Source of the DNA: an uncultured Prevotellaceae bacterium
GTDB lineage: Bacteria; Bacteroidota; Bacteroidia; Bacteroidales; Bacteroidaceae
Direction: 5' to 3'
NCBI GenBank assembly: GCA_902785945.1
Contig: CADAAR010000005.1
Location: 1-64,000 of the forward strand
DNA length: 64,000 nucleotides
Both the position numbers and the translations under genes were made by a program. Shown here in pieces: positions 57,957 to 64,000 of this stretch. Below the pieces are notes generated by a model. The model was not told the origin of the DNA and searched no databases. It was given only the letters and a program-made list of their open reading frames with translations. Numbering within the stretch: position 1 is the stretch's first letter; each line of letters opens with the position of its first letter.

Positions 57957-60548
57957 TTACTGTATTTCTGTTGTCAGTTTCTTCAGATCCTTGTCGAGGG
58001 AGCTGTTGCCAATGAGGATCTCGTACCTGCCAGGCTTCACACGCATGGTGTTGGTCTCAGGATCCCAGAACTCAAAGCTCTTACGCTCAAACGTCAGCTT
58101 GGCGGTGACTGTCTGTCCTGCCTTCACATCCACACGTTTGAAAGCACGGAGGCTCTTCAGCGGACCGTCAGGATCCTGCAGGTTGCGGATATACAACTGG
58201 AGAATCTCCGTACCATCACGCTGACCCAGGTTCTTCACAGGAACAGCAATGTTGAAGCCAGGATTCTGGGCAGAGGTGTTGATGACAGAAGGCTCGCCCA
58301 CCTCAAACTGCGTATAGCTCAAGCCATAGCCAAAGGGGAAGAGTGCATCGCTGAAATAGCGATAAGTACGACCCTTCATTGAATAATCCTCGTAGTCAGG
58401 CAGCTGACTGCTAGTCTTATAGAACGTCACTGGCAGTTTGCCACAGGGATTATAGTCGCCAAAAAGCACATCAGCCACAGCCGTTCCACCCTCCTGACCA
58501 GGATACCAGGCCTGTACGATAGCCTCACAGGTCTCTGTTTCTGGCAGCAAGGCGATGGCAGAACCAGAACAGTTCACGAAGATCACCTTCTTGCCAGCTT
58601 CCTTCAGCGCCTTGAGGAAATCACGCTGCACCTTCGGCAGTTCGATATGGGTACGGTCACCACCCTTGAAACCGTCGATATCCACTGGCATTTCCTCACC
58701 TTCGAGGGCTGAAGAGATACCACCTACGAAGATCACCTTGTCGATGCCCTTCAGCTGACTGATAATCTGCTGATAATCAATGGGCAATTCCTTGGCGACA
58801 TTGATCTTTAAGTTGGCGTTGTAGGTATGAACATGCGAGAAGCGCACCTCAATGTTATAGCTCTTGCCTTTTTCGGCCTGGATGGCTACACGGTTAGGTG
58901 TGGTACGCCAGATACGGTGGTGGAACTTACGCTCACCATCGATGTAGAGTTCGAATTGTCCACATCCATCCACATTCACCACATACTCGCCAGACTCTTT
59001 AGGCGTGAAAACGGTCTCATATTTGGCTGAGAAATCCTCGAGCTGTACGCCAGGAGCGAAGTTATGCATACCAAAGGTAGTGACAGCGATGGGCTGGGTG
59101 TAATACTGCGTGGTCACAGGCTTGCCCTCCATCCTGCGGTTGTTCCAGAACGTGCCTTTCATACCTTTCTTGCCCTCGAAGCTGCACTGCGAAGCCATCA
59201 GGCTCTCCATCACCTTGTCGTAAGTCAGGTCGCAGCCTGCGTTAAAGTAGAGTTTCTTCTGCTTGGTCTTGATACCATCGAGAATCGTGATGGTATGATT
59301 CGGTGTACCGTTATAGTTACCCCACATCAGAGGCTCATTGTCTGCATTCGGACCAATCACGGCAATCTTCTCCTTGTTCTTCTGCAACGGCAGGATATTA
59401 CCCTTGTTCTGCAGCAGTACGATGGTCTGACGCGCCATATCGAGGGCAATCTGACGATGCTGCTTGGAATCCATGATAGAATATGGAATCTTCGACCATT
59501 CTACCAGCGAGGGATCATCCATCTCACCCAGATCGAAACGGCCTTCGAGCAAACGGATAACATGCTTGTCGACCTCAGCCTCTGTGATAAAGCCACGCTT
59601 CACGGCCTCAGGAATGCTGCGATAGGCATAGCCATAACCGCACTCCACATCCGTACCAGCGATGGTAGCTTTTGCAGAAGCATGGACAGGACTGGAAGAA
59701 GACTTGTGCGACTCATAGAAATCAGACACAGCACCACAGTCGCTGACAACGAGATATTCAAAGCCCCACTCATCGCGGAGGATGGTCTGCAACAGGCGCT
59801 GTGAGCCACAGCAGGGATCATCATCCAAACGTTGGTAAGCACACATCACCTCACGCACCTTTGCATCCTGCACCAGAGTCTTGAAGGCAGGCATGTAGGT
59901 CTCCCACATATCGCGTGGTGAGACATTGGTAAGGTTGGCACTGTGGCGTGTATACTCAGGACCGCTGTGAACGGCATAGTGCTTGGCACAAGCCCAGAGC
60001 TTACGATACTTCGCATCCTCAGGGCCCTGCAAGCCCTTTACCACCTGCGTTCCCATGACAGAGGTCAGATAGGGATCCTCGCCATAGGTTTCCTGACCAC
60101 GTCCCCAACGGGGATCGCGGAAGATATTCACATTCGGTGTCCAGACAGAAAGACTGTGAAACTTCTCATCCTCGCCAGAACCACGATACATACGTTCGTT
60201 ATACTGGGCACGGAACTCCGTACTGGCAGCATCGAACACCTTGTACAGCAGATCGGGATTAAACGACGAGGCCATAGCGATGGGCTCTGGGAACACAGTG
60301 ACATTGCCCATATTGGCAGCACCATGCAGGGCCTCACTCCACCAGAAGAACTTCTTGATGCCCAAGCGGGGGATAGCCGGACTCTCATCCAGCATCAGCT
60401 TGGCCTTCTCTTCCAGCGTCAGTCTACTACACAAATCCTTAGCACGCTCCTTAGCACTCAGATTGGGATTCTGGTAAGGAAGTGTCTGTGCCGACACGAA
60501 TTGGCCGGCACAGAACAACAAAACAATTGATAATAAGCGATGATTCAT
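57957..60548 (-). CDS. xyl3A: glycoside hydrolase family 3 beta-xylosidase (Xyl3A-like)
   Basis: 863 residues with a signal peptide (MNHRLLSIVLLFCAGQFVSAQ). GH3 barrel with FFWWSEALHGAANMG, RDPRWGRGQETYGEDPYL and nucleophile Asp270 in YLVVSDCGAVSDF; a PA14 domain (about 455-600) inserted in the C-terminal GH3 domain; FN3-like end. Length and architecture match Xyl3A beta-xylosidase of P. ruminicola. First gene of the GH3-esterase-GH43 operon. Its promoter lies in the 68-bp repeat shared with the DUF6057 gene. Confidence 0.92.
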   Translation of the reverse strand: MNHRLLSIVLLFCAGQFVSAQTLPYQNPNLSAKERAKDLCSRLTLEEKAKLMLDESPAIPRLGIKKFFWWSEALHGAANMGNVTVFPEPIAMASSFNPDLLYKVFDAASTEFRAQYNERMYRGSGEDEKFHSLSVWTPNVNIFRDPRWGRGQETYGEDPYLTSVMGTQVVKGLQGPEDAKYRKLWACAKHYAVHSGPEYTRHSANLTNVSPRDMWETYMPAFKTLVQDAKVREVMCAYQRLDDDPCCGSQRLLQTILRDEWGFEYLVVSDCGAVSDFYESHKSSSSPVHASAKATIAGTDVECGYGYAYRSIPEAVKRGFITEAEVDKHVIRLLEGRFDLGEMDDPSLVEWSKIPYSIMDSKQHRQIALDMARQTIVLLQNKGNILPLQKNKEKIAVIGPNADNEPLMWGNYNGTPNHTITILDGIKTKQKKLYFNAGCDLTYDKVMESLMASQCSFEGKKGMKGTFWNNRRMEGKPVTTQYYTQPIAVTTFGMHNFAPGVQLEDFSAKYETVFTPKESGEYVVNVDGCGQFELYIDGERKFHHRIWRTTPNRVAIQAEKGKSYNIEVRFSHVHTYNANLKINVAKELPIDYQQIISQLKGIDKVIFVGGISSALEGEEMPVDIDGFKGGDRTHIELPKVQRDFLKALKEAGKKVIFVNCSGSAIALLPETETCEAIVQAWYPGQEGGTAVADVLFGDYNPCGKLPVTFYKTSSQLPDYEDYSMKGRTYRYFSDALFPFGYGLSYTQFEVGEPSVINTSAQNPGFNIAVPVKNLGQRDGTEILQLYIRNLQDPDGPLKSLRAFKRVDVKAGQTVTAKLTFERKSFEFWDPETNTMRVKPGRYEILIGNSSLDKDLKKLTTEIQ

Positions 60549-60572
60549 TATTTAGTTTTTAATTGATTCCGC

Positions 60573-60640
60573 TGCAAAGGTATGAAAAAAACGAGACATA
60601 CGTGTTGGCGTATGTCTCATATACTTTTGATGATGTAACA
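60573..60640 (-). repeat. 68-bp promoter-terminator module, copy 1
   Basis: Contains the -7 box TACCTTTG (60582-60575, minus strand) for the GH3 gene and the terminator hairpin GAGACATACG / CGTATGTCTC with T7 for the gene upstream. 64 of 68 bases equal copy 2 at 63426-63493. Confidence 0.85.
60585..60618 (-). terminator. Rho-independent terminator of the CxxCH lipoprotein gene
   Basis: Minus strand GAGACATACG, 6-base loop, CGTATGTCTC, C-G then T7. A perfect 10-bp stem. Confidence 0.9.
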
Positions 60641-60659
60641 TCCCTGGAATATCGGAGTT

Positions 60660-62195
60660 TTATTCTCTGTTCATCGTCTTTGTCTGTGTAGCGACACGGT
60701 CCTGTCTCAGCAGACGGTCACCGGTCTCTTTAGCATGAATATCAAGGGCGCGCGAGGCGAAATCAGGGGTATTATAGGAGTACATCAGCAGCTGATAATA
60801 ACGACGCGGATCACGCTGTGGCAAGAGGAAAGGCTTAGTAGCCTTGCCCGTCTTCTTGTCGAAATGCGAGAAGTAAAGACGGGTATAGAGACCGTCCTCA
60901 CCACGACTGGTGAAGAGGAACCAACTGCTGTTTGAACTCCAGTTATGGAAACTGTCCGAAAGTGCGCTGTTCACCTCATCTATCGCACGGCTCTCACCAG
61001 TCTGAAGATCGAGCAGCCACAGGTCGGCCTCAGGATGCCAGATAGAGAAATAGCCATAATCCGTCTGTGTATACATCAGATAACGACCATCGTAGGAAGG
61101 TCGTGGCCAGCTGACGCTCTTGCCTGTCTCCAGGGTATTGACGAGGGTATCCACCTGCTCCCCTATCCTACCTGTCTGTTCATCGAAACTTACCCGACAG
61201 AGACTATACATCTCCTTGTCATAATCCGTAGGATAAAGCTGTCTTTTTGCAGTCGTGAAATAGAGCCATTTACCGTCTGGCGAGAAAGCTGGTGTATTCT
61301 CTGCCCACAATGTCTTCATGATGAGCGTATCACGGAGAATGGTATGTGTCTGGGTGTCATAGACAAACACATCCGACGACGAGTCATAGACCTCAATGCG
61401 CTTGTTCTTCATGTTCGAATGGAACATCTGCGAGGTCTTATTCGTAGAGAAGGCGCAATAGCGCCCTCCCGGATGCCAATAGGGATAAACCATCGAGCCT
61501 CCTAGGGTGTCGTTCTTTGCCTGTAGCACTTCTCCTGACAACACTGTAGCACCGTGTTCACCACGTACATGGAACACATACTGATCCGGATTCGTGCGAT
61601 TGGTGGTGTGACAATTCACACAATTGGCGTCCACACGGGTGCTCTGCATCAGTTCCGTTTCCTCGAAAGTGCCTAAGTCACGCTGATAGAGGCCCATCTG
61701 ACTATAGAGCTCGTAGCTGGGAGGAATGCGACGATAGGTAACGCCCCACTCTTCCAGCGGATCTGCACTCACATTTACCGTAAAGTCCTTATAGCCCGTC
61801 CACTGACCGTTCTTCTCCGCACAGACGGTGAAGGTCAGCACACCACCTTTGTTCTGTTCCAACAGCTGATGCCAGTCATCGATATCAAAGTCGGCATAGG
61901 TACCATTGGCATGCAGACTGCCCCCCTTGGACCCTTTCACCTCTACATCGATGGTGGTCACATCCTCATCAGCCATCGCAAAATCCAATGGAGCAAGTCC
62001 CACAGGAATGGTCACACCCACATAGTCAGGGTAGATGTCAGGCCATATATCCATCTTGCTGACGTTCGTCGGCTTCGAGCTGCACGCCATCAGGCATACA
62101 ACCAAGGAGAAAGCAAAGTAATGTCCCTTTAACTTCTCTTTCGCTCGAGCTTGCTCGCTTTGCTCGCAAAGAACTCCCCTTAATATCCCTTCCAT
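60660..62195 (-). CDS. lipoprotein with a c-type heme motif and a TolB/PD40-like propeller
   Basis: 511 residues from ATG 62195, 4 bp after the DUF6057 stop; ATGs at 62231 and 62225 inside that gene are alternatives. A lipobox (FSLVVCLMACS) follows an odd N-terminal stretch coded by repeats. Near residue 175 is CVNCH, a single CxxCH c-type heme site with the sequence DANCVNCHTTNRTNPDQ. The C-terminal 300 residues are a TolB-like propeller with PAFSPDGKWLYF and WPRPSYDGRYLMY. Such proteins are paired with DUF6057 in Bacteroidetes; the role is unknown but may be redox or sensing at the cell envelope. Terminator at 60585-60618. Confidence 0.78.
   Translation of the reverse strand: MEGILRGVLCEQSEQARAKEKLKGHYFAFSLVVCLMACSSKPTNVSKMDIWPDIYPDYVGVTIPVGLAPLDFAMADEDVTTIDVEVKGSKGGSLHANGTYADFDIDDWHQLLEQNKGGVLTFTVCAEKNGQWTGYKDFTVNVSADPLEEWGVTYRRIPPSYELYSQMGLYQRDLGTFEETELMQSTRVDANCVNCHTTNRTNPDQYVFHVRGEHGATVLSGEVLQAKNDTLGGSMVYPYWHPGGRYCAFSTNKTSQMFHSNMKNKRIEVYDSSSDVFVYDTQTHTILRDTLIMKTLWAENTPAFSPDGKWLYFTTAKRQLYPTDYDKEMYSLCRVSFDEQTGRIGEQVDTLVNTLETGKSVSWPRPSYDGRYLMYTQTDYGYFSIWHPEADLWLLDLQTGESRAIDEVNSALSDSFHNWSSNSSWFLFTSRGEDGLYTRLYFSHFDKKTGKATKPFLLPQRDPRRYYQLLMYSYNTPDFASRALDIHAKETGDRLLRQDRVATQTKTMNRE
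62141..62195. repeat. nested short repeats at the 5' end of the CxxCH gene
   Basis: Units TCGCTCGAG, CTTGCTCGC, TTTGCTCGC (9 bp) lie within a second set built on CCCTTTAA/CCCTTAAT-like units (62124-62195). They code for residues 8-24 (CEQSEQARAKEK) ahead of the signal sequence. Confidence 0.55.
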
Positions 62196-62199
62196 TCCT

Positions 62200-63417
62200 T
62201 TAATAGAACAACATATCTTCTTCATTGTCATAAATCTCCTTCATTTGATAGAAAACCGGATTCTCCTTGAGTAACTCAGGATTCTTCGCCATCTCTTTCA
62301 TCTTACCAGCCCAGCCCCGATAAAACAGCGTTTGTTCCAAAAGGAAAATATACTTCAGGGCCACTTTCGGATTACCAGTGACGAGATTCGTTTCCACCAG
62401 TTGCTGCAAGGCCCTGGCACTCTTATTATGATTAGGTATAGCCTCCATAGCCTCGAAAGCGGCACGCTGAGCCATATTCGCCATACCTATCGGCATGCAG
62501 AACTCACTCATCAGAAAGGCCGAAGGAATATTACACAGGGCACGCTGATCCAGATTGATGCGTGACAAGACATCCTGTTGTCCGATGCGCTGCTCCTGCC
62601 ACATCACAATCAGCACGGCATTATGGACAGACAACGATGTTGAGCCTTTCTTATTGAACTTCTCGATCATCTCGTCCCAACGCTGCTGACGCATCAGCAT
62701 GTCGTATTCCATATCGTCGAAAGAACCCAAGCACTCCTTATCCCAATAATAATCGATACCACGGGCAATCTGCTTCAGCGGATAGGGCGTCATCCACGCA
62801 CTACCAACGACACAGAACGCCAGGAGAATCAGGAGGACAGGCTTCAGGAACATGCTGGCACCGCGACTGAACAGAAGATATACCGCCAGAATCACCACAG
62901 CCGGTCCTAACAGCCAATAGCCGATGGGAATCATCACACAAGCCACGATCCATCGGATATTCTGCTTTTTCGGCAGCAGATTCATCAGCACCAACGTCAG
63001 CAGCACGGCGATGATCGGTGTCATCGGGATCTTCGGATTGCAGGCCAGATACCAAAGAATGGCCGAGGGCACGAAGCTCAACAGGTAACAGAGTGCTTGC
63101 CGTTTCTCACTTTTGATGAGCCGCCACGTCAATAACTGCACTGCTGCGAAGAGCACCGCATACCATAATGCCCCATAAACGGACTTGAAGAAAAACTGCA
63201 CTACAAACTCGCCCAGATATTGCGCCAGGCCTCCAGGCACAGCCAGCCTTTCCAGCAGATAATCAGTATTCCATAAGAATAATTGCATCTGTTCCCTCGC
63301 TGCCATCAGGAATGGCAGCTTGAACATCCAGAAGCAGAACACGGCGACAGCAAACACGGCCGTCAGTATCCACCGTCCATACGTTTCTATAATCGTCTTC
63401 GCTTTCATTGTTTTCAC
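62200..63417 (-). CDS. DUF6057 family membrane protein
   Basis: 405 residues. About eight hydrophobic segments in the first 230 residues (GRWILTAVFAVAVFCFWMF, LLTLVLMNLLP), then a soluble helical C-terminal part (RMD-like TPR-type helices, VHNAVLIVMWQEQRIG, AFLMSEFCMPIGMANMAQRA). Matches DUF6057, Bacteroidetes proteins of unknown function found beside the TolB-like CxxCH protein. It is the first gene of the pair. Confidence 0.75.
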   Translation of the reverse strand: MKTMKAKTIIETYGRWILTAVFAVAVFCFWMFKLPFLMAAREQMQLFLWNTDYLLERLAVPGGLAQYLGEFVVQFFFKSVYGALWYAVLFAAVQLLTWRLIKSEKRQALCYLLSFVPSAILWYLACNPKIPMTPIIAVLLTLVLMNLLPKKQNIRWIVACVMIPIGYWLLGPAVVILAVYLLFSRGASMFLKPVLLILLAFCVVGSAWMTPYPLKQIARGIDYYWDKECLGSFDDMEYDMLMRQQRWDEMIEKFNKKGSTSLSVHNAVLIVMWQEQRIGQQDVLSRINLDQRALCNIPSAFLMSEFCMPIGMANMAQRAAFEAMEAIPNHNKSARALQQLVETNLVTGNPKVALKYIFLLEQTLFYRGWAGKMKEMAKNPELLKENPVFYQMKEIYDNEEDMLFY

Positions 63418-63425
63418 TTAGATTG

Positions 63426-63493
63426 TGCAAAGGTATGAAAAAAACGAGACATACGTATTGGCGTATGTCTCATATTCTTTTGTAGATGTAACA
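63426..63493 (-). repeat. 68-bp promoter-terminator module, copy 2
   Basis: Near-identical to 60573-60640 (4 mismatches). It holds the -7 box TACCTTTG (63435-63428) of the DUF6057 gene and the terminator of the gene upstream. Confidence 0.85.
63438..63471 (-). terminator. Rho-independent terminator of the cut-off right-end gene
   Basis: Same hairpin as at 60585-60618: GAGACATACG / CGTATGTCTC with T7 on the minus strand. Confidence 0.9.
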
Positions 63494-63516
63494 ATCATTG
63501 AAACTTGCTACTCATG

Positions 63517-64000
63517 TTATGGACAAACTGCACGAATGGTCAGACCAGCATATCTGTCATACCACGATATGTTGGGCTGTCCCCAGAAAGAATCGATATT
63601 AAAGCAGGTGGCATGATTGTCGACGACACTCAAGTCTGATGTCCAGCAGTATATCTCATTTATCACTTTGGTAGTACCGGTATGGGGGAAATAGATATAG
63701 TTGCCATTAGGCCCTGTTGCTTTCATCAATGTACGGCCATATAGTCCCACATTCTCAAAAGTGCAATTGTCGATAAGCTCCTGGCACTCCTCAGTGGTAG
63801 GCATGCGCCAGTTGCCACCCATGAATGCGTGGGCTGCATCGTCCTCAAGGTCGAGCCGTGTCTTTCCGTCCACCTCGCCCCATTTGCTGTCAGTAACGTA
63901 TTTTGAGAACTTGCTGTAATCTCTGTTATCTTCATATACTTCCTTGCACAACAGATAACTCTCCCAGTCGTAATGCCCTTCTTTAGGAGTCAACTCGCCC
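63517..64000 (-). CDS. surface protein with a DUF1566/FISUMP-like domain, 3' part only
   Basis: The frame is open to the right edge, so the N-terminus is missing. The 160 visible residues have WRMPTTEECQELIDNC, GPNGNYIYFPHTG, YCWTSDL and a terminal GLTIRAVCP. This is the pattern of the 'Fibrobacter succinogenes major paralogous' / DUF1566 domains found at the ends of many Bacteroidales secreted proteins, distantly like sulfatase-modifying-enzyme folds. Function unknown. Confidence 0.75.
   Translation of the reverse strand, partial: GELTPKEGHYDWESYLLCKEVYEDNRDYSKFSKYVTDSKWGEVDGKTRLDLEDDAAHAFMGGNWRMPTTEECQELIDNCTFENVGLYGRTLMKATGPNGNYIYFPHTGTTKVINEIYCWTSDLSVVDNHATCFNIDSFWGQPNISWYDRYAGLTIRAVCP

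Overview
The window looks like a piece of a Prevotellaceae chromosome, close to rumen or gut Prevotella / Xylanibacter ruminicola. Three things point there. Almost every isolated gene is preceded by the Bacteroidetes promoter (TTTG or TTG, about 20 bp, then TAnnTTTG, very often TATCTTTG followed by C). Several families are Bacteroidales-typical: BspA-like LRR proteins, DUF4492 in front of cydAB, DUF4491, DUF6057, FN3-type lipoproteins and PorT-like barrels. The right end encodes a plant cell-wall glycoside hydrolase and esterase set. No rRNA, tRNA, CRISPR array, complete insertion sequence or phage was seen.

Layout. 1-2935 (minus): MATE exporter, cytidylate kinase-like protein, YfcE-like phosphodiesterase and the 5' end of rfbB. 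3048-12203 (mostly plus): subtilisin-like protease, xseA-xseB, then ilvE, a DUF805 protein, trmB, a large BspA-like LRR protein and an Mrp ATPase; one barrel protein lies on the minus strand. 12297-13530: a small ferritin/HTH chimera and a ZIP transporter. 13543-22493 (minus): DUF554 protein, the TIGR03915/TIGR03916 putative DNA-repair pair, and an efflux operon (TolC, HlyD, two ABC-2 permeases, no ATPase) preceded by a coiled-coil protein and a STAS protein. 22645-33768: ABCG-like fused transporter, lipoprotein, RsbW-like kinase, DUF4492-cydA-cydB, PAP2 phosphatase, epimerase, EamA and DUF4491 proteins. 33857-35609: small secreted protein, HicAB, and a remnant region. 35631-42525 (minus): surface-protein cluster and a membrane-anchored TPR/HTH regulator. 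42526-43256: a long non-coding region with a regular 22-bp array. 43257-49081: YgjP-type metallopeptidase, aat, metal P-type ATPase, solute:sodium symporter and porin. 49213-60548: hemicellulose cluster (GH3, GH31, GH43, CE6-CE1 esterase, GH3). 60660-64000: a CxxCH/TolB-like lipoprotein, a DUF6057 protein and a cut-off protein.

The hydrolase genes make a coherent module. GH31 with a PA14-type insert plus the first GH3 fit xyloglucan side-chain and glucose release. GH3, the CE6-CE1 esterase and GH43 form one operon fit for acetylated, feruloylated arabinoxylan oligosaccharides. No SusC/SusD pair is in the window.

The two most unusual things are non-coding. First, an array at 42793-43061 has CTTAAC at exactly 22-bp intervals, followed by two inverted copies at the same interval and a terminator-like hairpin, between two divergent promoters. 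Second, short tandem repeats with 7-, 8- or 9-bp units recur at gene junctions and in frame inside xseA, trmB, the S8 protease, the ZIP transporter and the P-type ATPase, and are read as peptide insertions or as new gene ends.
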